DNA of 64,000 nt from Emydura subglobosa (lineage: Eukaryota > Chordata > Testudines > Chelidae). This document shows positions 1 to 53,142 of the stretch, in pieces (the first letter of the stretch is position 1; each line of letters starts with the position of its first letter). The DNA lies in assembly GCA_007922225.1 (NCBI GenBank), contig ML679962.1:33835563-33899562 (forward strand), read 5' to 3'. The translations under genes were made by a program, and so were the position numbers. Below the pieces are notes generated by a model. The model was not told the origin of the DNA, did not search any database, and saw nothing but the letters and a program-made list of their open reading frames with translations.

Positions 1-1606
1 TTGGGAAAATTTCAGTAATTCAGAATGAGGGTTGCAAGCCATTTAAAAATTCCAGTTCTTTAGCCATGATAGCTTCCAACAAATGCCCCGGGATGTTGTG
101 TGTGTGTTGGGATTATAGATGTGGGAGTTTACAGGATGTGAGCAAATGTGCCTCCTTCTGCATCCTCTGTCACCTCTGCTAGAATGATCCTCCTGAGCGA
201 GCAGAAAAGTGAAACTGACAGGCTTCCTGCTCTCTGAGCTCTTGCAGTACCCATCAGTTTCACTCTGGCTGGCTTGGTAAAACAGAGCCAGAAGAAGCAA
301 AGAGTAGTGGGATGGGCACGTACTCGCAACATCTGCTCTCCAGCAAACCCAGCCTTTGCTTTGCTGAAGAGCTGGGGTTTTAATTAGGTGAAGCCTGTGT
401 TTTGGGTGACCAATAACTTTTCTACATCAGGGGAACTCGATAGAGGATGAGCGAGAATGTAAATTTTATGAGGGGAAGGTTTTTGATTTTGGGCCTCTCA
501 AATAGGCTGTTCCTGTGCACAAAATGCTTTTTTTTCTAAGCAATACAAATACATTAGTTTGCAAAACTATTTTTGCTGTTTATTTAGTGAGCACAGCCAT
601 ATGCTCAGTATTGTGCATAACCTGAATGCAAAGACAGTCCCTTCCTTAATAAGGTTACACTTTACAAACAGACAGAGAAAAAGACACACTAGAATATATA
701 GATTTTCAGATGGAAGTGGAAGCAAGCCTGTCTGTTAACCCAAGAGTTTCGGGAAATGTTACAAGATAATAGATAATAATAGATTCCATGGCCAGAAAGG
801 ACCATTGTGGTCATCTAATCTGACCTCCTACACAGCACAGAAGGTGATGGAAGGGCTTTGAAAACTGAATGGCCATCTCTCAGCCCGTGTTTGTAGTGCT
901 TGTGGTCTTCCTTGCTTTGGGAAAGGTGCCAGAAGATGTGCCCCTCAGATTCTTAAATTGAGAGACTGTTTGTCTCAAATACTAACTACAGTACAGAACT
1001 TTCTAGGGACTCTTGAAACCCGACAAATTGGTTTTTGAGCATTTACATAAACTTTTCTCGCCTTTAAAAATTCTGCCACCAGAATTAGGATTAGAAGTGG
1101 AAACAGCAGGGGGTCATGAATGGGAAAACCAAAGGGAAATAAATTAATAGAACAGACAGAGCAACATGGGAGCAAAAAAATAAGTAACACATTTTACAGC
1201 CTCATTGGTTTTGTCGAAATCCTCCTAGGGGTTCAGCACTCTTGAAAATTAGTCCACTTATTTATGTGCCTAAGTATAGATTTTAGACCCTAGCTTTAGG
1301 TCCTTATTCTTGAAAATCTTAGTCTGAATTCTAAAATGAGTTAGACAATGGAGAGTCTGAATACTAGTAATACCTTGTGTGGTAAGAGATTGGAAACCAC
1401 AGTAGATATGAAGGCAAAAATACCGACAAAATAAACGAATCCCTTATTTAAGAGAAAAAACAAATCCACAGAATTAAGCATATTTACAATATTCAGGTTT
1501 AAAGAGCTTCTGCTTTAGTTTTCTTTAACTCTGGGTATAAAATAGAAACAAGTTGGAATGAAATTGTTTGTAAGCACTCTGATACTATAACTTTTTCTGT
1601 GTTTAG
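1..1606 (+). other. ATP11C intron (3' part)
   Basis: No exon or RNA gene is seen. At 767-842 there is a CR1-type fragment (gattccatggccagaaagg and following bases), and about 600-690 resembles an old dispersed repeat. The 1245-1330 stretch is a degraded copy of the gtgcctaagt palindromic family. Confidence 0.6.
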
Positions 1607-41295
<39,689 letters not shown>

Positions 41296-41298
41296 CAG

Positions 41299-44068
41299 GT
41301 ACCCTGTCCAAAAGAATTAGGGTGGTTTTAAAGACACAGAGTATTAACCAAATGTTCCAGAAATCAATTAAAATATAGTCCGTATAATCTTCTCAGCTGT
41401 TGGTGTGGGTCACCTGTCTTTGTAAAACTTAAAGGTGCAATGCGTGGCATACACTTTAATCTTTGGAGCGATCTGTACGACTTTTTCAAAATCTCAGTGT
41501 GTGTGTGCAGATTCTTTAGAGCTGAAAGCTTGCACTGTATGTAAATGAAAATGTACAGTATAGTTGGCATAAGCCAAGTTCATCTGAGTAATATTGAGAC
41601 AACAGAGACTAAAAATACGGTCAGTAAATTAACAGTGATCATAAAAATTTAATACTGATACATTTGTACTGTAATGTCCACATCTCAATGATTAAAATTA
41701 TCCCAGTATTGCACCTGGATCAATTCAAAGGTTATGGGATTATTATTTTTTTGTAGTAGGTGCATGCTTTTCTGTCAGAATTAAAGAAATACATGTTAAT
41801 GTATGCGAATAGAATTGAAACTAAACATGACATATTTGTTTATATGCACAGTATACCTGTGTGGACGTGTGTATACACACATACAATATTATAGTACACG
41901 TTTGACTGGTTAATGCCCATGTTTAGAATCAATTTCTATGCTTCTAGCTGTAGAAATAGATACAAATGCCAAATTTCATTCACACGTAGAAGAAATGTCA
42001 GAGAGCCAGGCAGTGCCAGCGCAAACCTGCAGCCTTGCTACACGGCCTATTGTTTTTCCTGATGTGTTTGTATCTGAATTTCCAAGAGTGGGAGGCACTG
42101 AGGCAAATCACTTCCAGGCTAAAAAGCCCACTTCTCCGGATCGTTGTTAGTTGTGGTAGTCTAGGTGTACGCATTCCCAAGTATTACCACTGCTGCTCCT
42201 TAATGCAACACTTGGGTAGCGAAACAAGGATTGCTGTTCTCAGGATCAGCTCAGACACTTATTTTGAGGGAGGAGGGGGGTCTTGTCATGAATGAAAGAT
42301 TGTTTAGCTGAAAGTCCACCAGTGTGCTAAAAACTGAAGGGGCTGCCCTTTATCCAATGCCCTTGTTAACTGAGCCCTCAGTATCACTTAGAATAAAAAT
42401 GTCACTTGCATTTAACTCCTGTGATTGTTCTGCCCCCTGCCATACTTCAGGAGGCACTGCCTGCTATTATTTTCAAGCAGTCTGATTCATCTGGCTCTCT
42501 TGCTTCCTTTAGTTTTCCCCTCTTTTGATAGACCATGCAGCCTGATCAGTGTACCAGATTAAATAAATAGATCTACAAATGGGTCCCGCTCCTCTGACGT
42601 GGCTCCCAGCGCCTCTGGGTGGGGTTTTCACATGTGACAGCCCTGGAACTCTGCTGATCTCATTGCCAGTCCATTGGAATCCCTCCGTGTTCTCTGAATT
42701 GCAGTGGCGGCAAGTGGAGCAAGTCGCAGTGTTTATTTGGCTGAATTTTGCATGGAATGGGTCACCATTCGGGGCAGTTCCCAGCCACCCAGATTTTTGT
42801 TTTATGCTGGGTTTTAAAATGTTACCATGGTTTTGAGGCACAGAAAAATTGACCTATTTCCACTCCAAAAATTCTCGTCATGAAATAATTAGTGAAAACG
42901 GGCTGATTCCACATTTGCACCAATACATGAAAAACTTTTGCTATTTGAGCGTGTCACTTGACTTGTTCCAAATAAGTTGCCCATCTTTCTGTAGATGCCC
43001 TGAGGCATGCAGCCTCCGTAGAAGGTCTGTACTCCCCACCCAGCAGGGGGCAGTGCAGGAGCACCGAAGCAATGATGGCCCCTGCAGGGACCAGGATTGC
43101 CTCTTCCCCACGAGAGCACCCGTGTGTTGCAGACCCATTGGCCAAAGGATGGCTTGCTCCTCTGAACCTCACGTTTTGCATTGTTGGTTGCTCTAAGAAT
43201 TCTGCTAACACGACCTAGGCTACTTGAAAGCCCAGTTTCCAACCCCAGCAGACTGCGGTCAGTAAATTGTGTGCCACTCTGCTTACTTTGGGGGAAGCCT
43301 TACGGAAGAAAGATGCTACATGCATGTAAAATATTTATGCCTGTAGCCAGCTTCAGCCATCTGATCACTCAGATCTTCCCACAGAGCAATTACCCACTTC
43401 TTCAGTAGTCACATTCTGCAATACTTTTTTATCTGGGCAGCATATTGCTTCCTAAATGTTCTGCTTTCCGGGTCACACACATGCTAGCCAGTTAGGTTTT
43501 TATGGCCTATCCTACACCTCAGGATGGATATCGACCTCCTTCATGTCTCATTCGACTGGAACTATGCACGTGTGGGCGTGGAACGATTGAATAAATTTAA
43601 TGTTAGACCGGAAACTGCAAGAAAAAAAAATCAACTTTAAAAAGGAAAGAGGGGAGCTTGGCTGCCCTACGGTCTCCCTACCTTTTTCTAGCCTGCTAAG
43701 TGGTATTCATCGGGAAAGATCCTATCCTTTATCTATTACAGGAGTTTCTCTCGATAAATATTTAATCAGATGTGATTTGGTTCCCTTCACAAAGCAGTGT
43801 GGTGCAAGGTACGATTGGACTGAATTAGTATGAGAATCACAGAGGAGAGCAAGGCAGAAATTAGCCCTTGACCTAATATCGCATTTTGAAAACCATGCAA
43901 ATGTATTTCCCCATTGACTGTGAATGCAATTTGGCATTTTGATCACTGTCTAATCATTCCTGTTGTTCTCCTGGCAAATTCTAATTCTAGGCTATCTAGA
44001 ATAACACAGCTATGATTTTTAGCATGTAAAGATAAAAGTAAACGATCTTTTTCCTTTTAATTTTCCAG
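41299..44068 (+). other. ATP11C last intron
   Basis: Unique-looking sequence; 43010-43140 has more CG than its surroundings and several overlapping open frames on both strands, but no splice-flanked exon was supported. Confidence 0.4.
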
Positions 44069-44134
44069 ACTGTACCATTTAATCTGCCCATGCTCTTGTC
44101 CTACAAACAGATGGAGAATGGTTACATCGCTTAA
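44069..44134 (+). CDS. ATP11C: ATP11C terminal exon coding part (ATP11C-b type tail)
   Basis: Acceptor aattttccag; phase-0 reading TVPF then NLPMLLSYKQMENGYIA, stop TAA at 44132-44134. It corresponds to the mammalian ATP11C-b tail with the LLSYKH motif linked to polarised location; here the motif reads LLSYKQ, so the final histidine is not kept. This tail is used only when both cassette exons are skipped; otherwise this exon is 3' untranslated. Confidence 0.85.
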   Translation, partial: TVPFNLPMLLSYKQMENGYIA

Positions 44135-47100
44135 ATGAAGATTGAAGATGCTGTTGCTAACGTGACACAAAGTTATCATCTCAGGATACCTCAAATGCCA
44201 CAACATTATCGTGCTGTGGGACAAGACGTGTAGGACCAGACGTGTGTTTGAACTCACAGTTCTCCTTAAGGTGACACAAAGATTGTCAGCTGCCTTGCTG
44301 ACCAAGAACTCACCCTGGGACCTCTTCGTTTTGTTTTTGCAAAGTCTGAAAATCGAAAAGTCAGAGATAAAAAGTCCATGGAATCGGGAGTGCAGAAAAT
44401 ACCACCTAGAACTCCAGAAAAATTAAAATCACAGAAGCTTTCGAGATACACGGATGCTCTTTATGCCCACTGTATAGAAGGAGACTCCTCCTTTACAGAT
44501 GCATCCAACAGCAATGAATGGCCACTAAAGTCTTATTCTTTTGCCTGACCAAAGAAGTAGCACAACCCTTCTGCTTAATCACGGTCCTGTCCAGCTCCCA
44601 TGGAAGGCATTGGAAAGCTGTGGAAGTTGGGCTGGAATCTAAATTAGAACCGCGTTCTGTTTTCTTGGACAGCTCCTGTTGCCTTTAACGAGAGTGGTGT
44701 GCCAGCCGCTGAAGGCAGGATGTGATCGGTAGAAGAGTTCCAAATCAATGCAGCAGAAACACTTGAAAATATTGACATACTCAGCTGCTGATGGTGTGAA
44801 ATGTCCAGTGGCATCCGCTTCCCATTGCAAACATCAGGGTTAGAGCTGTTAAATGTTCTCTCTTTATTAAAATGCAGAAGTCTATCAGCCTGGAAATCTG
44901 AGGAACTGACCAAAATATTTGAAGAGTTTTCATGTGGCAAGATTTTTTTTCCCATGTTACCAGATTTGTTTCTGACAGAGAAGGAAGACCTAATAACTCA
45001 CACTTTCCCCTTATGTATTGAAAATATACAGAATGCTTTCGTTACTCATGAAAATCTTCTTAGTCAGCAAAAGAATCTTAAATACAAGTTGTGTTGTACC
45101 AGGTTTTCAGCCCAAGGTTTAATGGGCTTCTGTGGTTGTGCTCACGCTCCTGTGAGTGTAACTGCAGTTGTTTGGACATGTTAAAGACCTGAGTGGCTGT
45201 CACAGTCAGGTCCTTGAGTCATCCAGTAGCATTGAGTGTGCTTGCAAATATTACCAGGTATAAATCTGCACACTCCATGATTTGCACCGACAAAAAGCGA
45301 GGTTGGTTTCAAAGTAAGTGTATAAATACATCTGCTTCTATGAGTAACATTTTACGTGGCTCTAAAATCAACAGATTTTTTAAAAAATCTGCTTATATTA
45401 AGATGATGGGAGTTAAGGTGTTGATTTTATAATACCACATGTGTATAGCATAAAGGTAAAATGCTTGACAACCAACTTCTATTTCTTTTTTTGTTATGCA
45501 AGAAAGCAATACTTCTTGATTATAAAAAGTCCTGAGTGGGCAAGGATTGCATTCAGTATTAAGTGCAATTGGCATTTTATTTTTTTAGTAATATTTTTCC
45601 ACCAGGCTGACAACCCCTTCATCCTGTATGGGCCAGGTTTGCCTATGTCAGGAAGAATCCAGATAAAACAAAAAAACTTGGGGTAAAAATTTTAAAAGCA
45701 CCTAAGTCCCATTTTCTGAGGCACCCAACTCTTACTGTAAGTCAATGGGACGTAGGTTCCTAAGTCACTCAGGCACTTCTGAGAGTTTTACCCGTAGGCG
45801 TTGTTTTGCTCATGTACAAAGAGACTAGAAATTAGGGCTGAACAGAAAATTCCCATCTCCATGAAATTTTGTTGAACAACGGAAAACATTCCCTCCCTTG
45901 GACAAGTTTGAAAACTCTAAAGGAATTGGAGCTGCTATTGATCAGAGAGCTGTGCAAATGATTTTATGCCTGCTAATAGACTTGATGTGAAAAAACACTG
46001 ACAGGCTGTTCAGTCTCTTGCCCTCTTTCCAGCTGCCTCTGAAGTTGTTGGGAAGTTGCCGATGACCTCAGGGAAAAGCTGGATCGGGCTCCACTGCCCC
46101 TTGTTAATTGCATGTAGATCCTCGCCCATACAGAAGCAGTCACACACAGCCTGATGTTCATGGAAAGGGAGGAGTAGAGATTGCAGATAGGAGGCCCCGT
46201 GTGTCATGACCGCTCTATGCTACTCAGCATGGGGAGGTAGCAAATGTGAGCAGGACAAGTGGGTTGAACACACCACAGCTCCACTTACCTAAGACCTTGC
46301 ATGGACAGGGGAGTGGTCAGCCCCGTTCACTGCACTGCACCTTACCTATGGCTCAGCCCCTCCTCGCTGAGCGCAGGGGTGGGATTGCATTCCCACTCAT
46401 AGTCCCTATAAGCAAAGTCCTTTTTCCTCTGGCTCGTGGCATGGGACTACAATATAGCCTGAGATCTTGTCTGATCACCAATGTTTATTGCTAACAAGTT
46501 GTGCCTACACATTAGTGCATGAGGGGCACATCCAACCGATACACTAACAACACGGTCTGTACGCCAACCCTGACCTTCCTGCTTCAACGCACAGTTCTGT
46601 TTGCTTGTACGTTTACATAATCTTTCAAATACAGGCACTGAAATGCACACTCTCATTCCATGTCTGACACTGACCACCTCCCTCGTGGTTTGTTTCGTGT
46701 TGTGTTCTACATGTTGGGATCCAATTCTGCTCCTCTTGAAGCCAGCTGAATTTTTTTGCTTTTGTCTTCAGTGAGAGCAGGATTGTGTATATTCTCAGGT
46801 GTAGTGATTGGAGGGTGAGGGGGAAATAACTACCTTGGTACAGTGTAACATTCACCTACGTAGGCTGTGTTCTGCAGCCTGCATTTTAAGAGTAAGCTTT
46901 CTTGGAACCAAATTTTTCTCTTTCCATCTCCAAATAACTAACACTGGTGTAGAGTAAACCATTCACTATAGACGTAAGTTTGAAACCAAAACAGATGTGA
47001 GGATCCACAAGGGGATGGGCTGGAATTAACACAAAACATCTAGAATACTGGTTGTAAGCGTGTTGGAAATGCAGGCTTCCTTGGACAAGATCCTTAGCAA

Positions 47101-47965
47101 ATGTATTGGTGTAGCTCCACTGACTCCAGCAGAGCTACGTTGATTTACACCAGCTACAGATATGGCCCTTCTCATTCAAAATTAGCAAACCCCAAATCCT
47201 ATTGCTTTCTGGGGACCTGTGGCATAAGAGAGAATAGAAGAATCTGGAATTAGAGAGAGGAAGAAAAGGCTGCAGCTGAAGTCCTGCCGGAGATTAGATA
47301 GCATCGGAATGGCAATAATTTGATAGTAATACAGTAATACTATGATTGTTGTTAATCATATAAAGTAATACAGGTTGTATTGTTATGGCACATTTCAGTA
47401 ATGAGCTAAAAGGTCAGTAGGAGTTTATAGGTGGAAAAACTTGAAGGAAACTGGTTAGTGTTTCTAACAATGCCCTGCAGATTAATCACACTGATTAGTG
47501 ACCCGGAAAGTAACTAGACTCGCTCAAAGTACTAGTGAAAATTTTCATAAACTCAATCTATTTTTAAAAACTAATCTTCTTTGTATGAGGATATTATAAA
47601 TGGTCTGGAATTCCATAAAAATTTGAATGCAAATTTGCGTACATACCTACCAGTGGAAGATCTAATTAATCTGACTGCGCTGCTCATCCAACTTCTCAGC
47701 TATGGAATTTTTTTAAAATAACATGTAGTTTGTAAAAAGGTGTAAATTATACACAGGTGATGAGAAGAAACATTTTTCAGCCTCTTTCAAAAAATGGGAC
47801 TGCAACCATTTCTCCCTCCCCACCCCCACTTAAAATGCAATTTTATACGTGTTGCTTTATATAACGGACACTGAATGTGAATGCTACCTTTTATGAATGC
47901 AACTTGCCCCTTTTTCATTACAGAAACTTTTGTTTGAAGTAATCAATAAACTTTGGTATGTTATT
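44135..47965 (+). other. ATP11C: ATP11C 3' untranslated region
   Basis: The stretch follows the last in-frame stop and runs to a good AATAAA at 47945. It has no competing coding potential. It contains a degraded palindromic repeat near 45695-45790 and a short amniote-type repeat near 45830-45915. The exact end is inferred from the signal, not seen as a transcript. Confidence 0.6.
47945..47950 (+). promoter_or_regulatory. ATP11C: Poly(A) signal AATAAA, likely ATP11C
   Basis: AATAAA lies in a T-rich setting with a TG/T-rich stretch about 10-45 bases downstream, as at a real 3' end. It is the best candidate in the 4 kb after the last coding exon; an earlier AATAAA near 43590 lies inside an intron. 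Confidence 0.6.
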
Positions 47966-49143
47966 ATGATTAATATTTTTGACTCATCTGTCTCCTGGGG
48001 TGCTCCTAACCCTTATGTACAGGAGGTTTATCATAGAAGCACAAGATGCAGTTCTTCATGGAGGAGGTAAATGGGAGAAGTGTTGTCTGTTACACGTTGT
48101 ACACAGTACTTCATACCTCACATAGGCCCTGATCCGACCCCCTTGGGAGTCAGTGGAAGGACTCCCATTATCTTCAGTGGGCACTGTATAAGAATTATGC
48201 ACAAGGGAAGAGTATGGTCGCCTCTACCTTACTGTATTTTTTGTCAATCAACTAATAGTAATTCTACTAATGATAAATAAAACAATGCACATCTGGAGCT
48301 AGTGCTGTGGGCACACATCTGCAATACACAAATAAAACCCTGGGCCAAAATGTTACTACCTGAGTGCTTGAATTTAGGTGCATAAGAACTTTGATTTTTC
48401 AGAGGTGCTGAGCACCCAAAGCGCCAACTGACAGTGGGAGCTGTAGCTACTCCGTCTCTCAGCAAATCAGGCCACTTAGCTGGGCACCAAGTGTGAAAAT
48501 GTTGCTGCACGTGACAATGGATGACAGGTGTAATATTTTCCCCATGTCCTATACTGGCTACTTGGGTAACGAGTCACTGAAACAATCCATTTAAGATCAG
48601 AGCCTGATCGAAAGCTTCCTGGAGCTGATGAAATGCACGTTAGGTTTTCGTGCTAATGAAATTCAGTGACATTGCAAACTTCTTGGAGCAATTCACATGC
48701 TGCATGTGTTTATTTTTAAGACGTGTGTGTCTGACTCAAATTAAAATGTTTGCTGAAAAGAAAAAGGTTGGAAAAATTCTGTTTCTGCCCCTTTAATTAT
48801 TAAGTGCCTGTGAACCATCACAGGACAGATGGCTGAGCTATTTAAAACTAAAGTTAACCTTAAGGAGTAGCATGTACTATTGGAAACCAAATATACACAT
48901 TGAGAATCTTAGTGGTCTATCGTATTGTATATTGTACTGGACTGAGTGATAGGTAAAATGATCTGAACAATTGCACAGGCTTTTTATCTGAACTGGCTAT
49001 ACAGAGTGGCAGGAACAGAGTGGGAGAAAAGTTAGTGATGTGAGACTTATGTGAATTGCCAAATACTTCAGGAAGCTCTGAACCATCACTGTAACATTTA
49101 AAATCTCTCTTTAATAGCGAAGGCGGGCCAGTGGCATTGAGCG
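47966..49143. other. Intergenic DNA after ATP11C
   Basis: 48127-48185 is a dispersed palindromic motif copy (gggagtcagtgga ... cttcagtggg). 48340-48485 is a worn copy of the cacttagctggg family. No gene seen. Confidence 0.5.
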
Positions 49144-49530
49144 TTCTCTCAGGTTCATGGCTGGCTGGTTCCTGCTCACATGCTCAGGGTCTAACTCATT
49201 GCCATATGTGGGGTCAGAAAGGAATTTTCCCCCAGGTGAGATTGGCAGAGACCCTGGGGGTTTTTCACCTTCCTCTGCAATGCATGGGTGCAGGTAGGTG
49301 TATCTCATTTAATCATGTCCCTGCCATTGCGGGGGCTTTAGGCACTGGTGCATGGCGGTCCCTCCTATTCTCTGCCTGGGGCACGTAATAGTCTAGTCTC
49401 CTGGGTCTCATTTATTTTGGTCTTATTTCTGGTGTTGCCTTTAGTGGGCGGGTGCTGGGTGGTGTGGGTAGGTTGTGTTATAGAGGAGGTCAGACCAAGA
49501 TGATCTAGTGGTTTGAATTGGTATGAATTA
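49144..49530 (+). mobile_element. CR1 3' end fragment
   Basis: aaggaattttcccccaggtg and ccctgggggtttttcacctt match the CR1 3' UTR at 27200-27537 in the same orientation; it ends near ggtcagaccaagatgatcta. Confidence 0.85.
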
Positions 49531-51080
49531 GAAGATTATTAGTTATAAGATGCATTTCCTAATGTTCAGGCTTTTTATTAATAAGGACTTTTCAGGTCAA
49601 GTTTTCAAAATGTCAAAGCCCACTTGCATACACAAGATGTGAGCAAACAGACAGTTGTGCACGCACACTGGGTCTTGAGAGAGCGAGCTTCCGACAGCTG
49701 CTTGTGGAAACATTAACATCTGATTTCAGGCTTGCTTTGAAACTTTTGAAGTAGGGGGATATAAAGCGATGAGCTGATTCTGCAGGAAAAAAACCTTGCA
49801 GACTGCAACTGCATATTCCCCATTCCTCCCTCCCGTCTGCCCCTTGTGTTAGTATTTAGAACAAGAAAGTAAACTAAGTGACCATAAGCTGGGTTCCATC
49901 TGAGGATCCAACCTCCCCAAAGGTGTTCTCCTCCCCTCTTTAAGTCAGTGTGCCCCAAACCACAGATGGCTCCGCAGGCTGAGATGGCTTAAACCATGGC
50001 AGTTTCCATAGCCCCTGGTACTTCCCAAACCCTATTGATCAGGTACCCGTTTACCTCTGGATGGACTAGAGGCAGCCTTACCATATATAATCAAATGAGG
50101 CAAAAACCCCACAGCCTCCAGGATGGTAGTCAAATGCCATAGCCATTTGGCCCCCACACCTCCCGTCTTTAAGAGGCTGGGGTACAATCCTGGCCTTACT
50201 GAAGCCCATGGCCATTTGCCATTGACTTCAATAGGGCCAGGATTTCACCTTTGGTTGTCATGCACCTCTGTGGCAGGTTTGAGGGAAGATGAACTGAAGC
50301 TATCCCCTTGTTGACTGGGGACCAGGTATTTATTGCTGAGAGATTGTTGAGTTGTAGACAAGTGACTTTACGTATCTGACGCACTTTAAACTCCGCTGAA
50401 ATTCCTGTGTAACAAAGATGTAAGGAAGGGCCAAATTCATCCCTGGTGTAAGCTCTTTGTGGTCACTATATTTATACCAGCAATGAACTTAGCGCTTTGA
50501 CTTCTGGTTCCTTCCAAACTACATTAAGCAAAACCCGTTTTTCCAGTTTCCAGGATTGCTTGAAATACAAACTCCTAGCTCCTTCTCTGGCTGTTAAAGC
50601 TCAGGGCACGGAAGTGCTAGATAGCCCTACTGCTCTCTGGGGCAGTTCGTGCTGGTGGATATTTCCCAGGGGGCACCAGCCTCAAATGACCCATCGCATC
50701 CCAGGGCCTCAAACTCACGAGCATTCACCTGGGGAAGGCCTTGGGTGGATGTTTGTCCAGAGACCAATGTGCAGAACCAAGGGCTGTGAATGAGCTGGGG
50801 GAGAAGGGTGATCAATAGGGATGTGGTGACAGTTCATGAATGAGGCGACTCTGCTGGCTGGAAACCCAGGATAGACGGAGTATAACTGACCCTGCTGCCC
50901 TGGCCCTTCCTAAACCTGAGCAGCTGTTACCCAAGGTGGGATTGAAGCGTTAGTCTACTACACGTGTCACTGTGACCCAAAGACCTTTTGATGCCAACTT
51001 GCAGAGGGCACAGGGATACCCAGGGGCACAGAGATACTTGGGTTCACCATGTAAGGGCTCCAATGAAAGTCTGTGTCCCA
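49531..51080. other. Intergenic DNA
   Basis: 50205-50250 is a clear copy of the dispersed ccattgacttcaatagg motif followed by gccaggatttcacc. No gene seen. Confidence 0.45.
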
Positions 51081-51202
51081 TAGGGTGACCAGATATCCTG
51101 ATTTTATAAGGACAATCCCAATAACTGGGGATTTGGCTAATATAGGAACCTATTACTCCTCACCCTGTCCCGATCTTTCACGCTTGCTGTCTGGTCACCT
51201 GC
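51081..51202. mobile_element. Turtle-type MITE, TAGGGTGACCAGA family
   Basis: tagggtgaccagatatcctg at the left and gctgtctggtcacct at the right form inverted ends. The interior (tataaggacaatcccaataa, cctgtcccgatctttcacgc) matches the abundant turtle element I know, with no coding. Confidence 0.85.
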
Positions 51203-51276
51203 CTAGTGTCACATCAGAACCATGGCAAAACAGATGTTGTGTAAGGAAAATATCCTGAAAACTGTGTCCTGAAGGT

Positions 51277-51830
51277 CTGTGACGAGACTGGTCACAACAG
51301 AGGTGAAAAGCAAGTTTTCTTTCCGGCAAGAAATGTTTGTCTGTTTCCACATAAATTAAATATCGTTTGGCTCACAATGCCTCCATTTACAGTCTGAGCT
51401 GAATGCTAAGGAAGGATTGTGAAATCTTCAGGGACAGGTAATGTACAGGAAGAAGCGACCCAGCAGGGGCGAGAACAATGAACTTTCATAAGGACAATGA
51501 ACTTTTGGGGGTACAACTAAGCAGTACAGAGGAACACCCTCGTTCCTTCCATCTGTGAGGACAAGCGGCCAGCAGGCTTGATCTCATAAGAAGGAGTGCA
51601 GCCAAACTGATTGAAAACGCTGGGGAAAGGCCATGGGGTAAGCTACTTTGCAGGAGGTAGGGGTATGCCCTGTTTAAGTTCAGGCTGTAGAAAGCGTGGT
51701 GCGATTTTGTTTGATATATAACCGTTTGTCTCCAGTGTTCTCACTCTCTTTCACTCAGATGTCTGGTCTTTCATGATAAACTTATTCTCCTTGTCACTGC
51801 AAAGGGCTGTGCGTTAGGGGAAGTGCTGAG
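51277..51830 (+). repeat. Possible LTR-like or unclassified repeat
   Basis: It has a TATA-like stretch (gatatataacc at 51713) and ataaac (51776) in an order like an old LTR, and its words feel repetitive, but no paired LTR, primer site or coding was found. It may be another kind of dispersed repeat. Confidence 0.25.
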
Positions 51831-53070
51831 CCGGAGTTGAATCTTGCAAGCTGGTGTGCGCTGCTCCTTTGGGACTAGCAGAGCAGAGAATCCTGTGAGT
51901 GTTCAGTGGAACTGAGGCTGGGCACACCCGGAGGATGCTCGGAAGACTGGTGGCGGGCGATGTGTGCCCATCGCTAACTCGTACAAAGACAGCCAGGCCT
52001 GCAGAGGGCTGAGAGACATCACTTGCGTTGCCAGAGGCCAGTGATTTCAGGGAGCTGATGCACAGCAGACACAGACGAAGCTTCCTCATGCTAAGGGCAG
52101 GTGGTGGCAAAGTGCCTCGCACCCCTGGGTTCTCCTAGGAAGCACAACTGTCACCCATGCAAAGGCACCTTACTCAGGCTGTGCGCCAAGGATAGTTAAT
52201 AACGTGGGGACGCTGGTTTGGTGAGGGGCTAAAATGATTGAGGAGTGTCGGCACTAGAGAATTGCCTGTTTGCAGCAGAGCAATGGGGCCGGCGCAAGAT
52301 GCAACCTGCCGTGTAGCCATCTTCGGCATCCGTCCTGGGTGCACAGCGTCCAGGTAAGGCACCGCTTACAATCAGTGCCGCTCCCTGGGAGAGAAGTAAG
52401 CATGTGTAACTAAACGCTGGCCAGTGGGTTACATAGACACCAAGACATTTGCAACATCTCACAAAATACTTGAGGTCAGGGCAGGAGGACTCTGTGGTGC
52501 AACTGAGGCAGTCAAAGCATGTCTTACAGCGAGACACCTTCTGCAGAGAAGTAGAATGAACATCACACAGCAAGGGGCTAGTCCTAATCTCCACATACGT
52601 TGGCGTGGTGTGGAAGTGGAGAAATGGCTTTACTGTAATAGGGACCAGTCTACAGTTGCTTTGCTATTCCTCAACTAAGTGCCTGGTTTTGCACCCATTG
52701 ACTATTTTCAATCTCTTGCCACTCTTCTATTGATGGGGTTGTTTCAGTAGATGTGAGTGTACAGGGCCAGAATTCTTTATCCCTCTCCTAGAACCATCCC
52801 TGATCCATAAACCGATCCACCACTCTACAGCCAGACAGGAGTCTCCATTCACCAAACTACCATGTGGGGGTCCGCTGTCACTCGTGTCAATGTTAACAAT
52901 GAAGTACGATTATGCAACACACTGGACTGAAGAGGTGCACGTCCAGTCTTCTGATTTATCGTGAAGTATCAGTCGCTGCGCTGCAAAAAAGACGAGAAAT
53001 ATGGCTCAGCAGTTCATTCCCCAAGGAAAACACTAAAGAATCTCTGAAAACAGCCTTAATAAAACAAAAA
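51831..53070. other. Intergenic DNA
   Basis: No gene, RNA or clear element recognised. Confidence 0.4.
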
Positions 53071-53142
53071 CGAGACTCCTGTAGCACAGAACTCTTGTTG
53101 TCTTTGCTGTATACAGACTAACGCGGCTACCCCTCTGGAACT
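53071..53142 (+). mobile_element. Penelope-like tail fragment without ribozyme
   Basis: gactcctgtagcacagaact and tgctgtatacagactaacgc, then ggctacccctctggaactt, match the right half of 25604-25740. The hammerhead half is absent. Confidence 0.7.

Noticed and set aside
42849..43242. Overlapping open frames on both strands near 43 kb
   Set aside because: No splice sites with matching phase and no recognisable protein; probably chance in a locally GC-richer part of the last intron.
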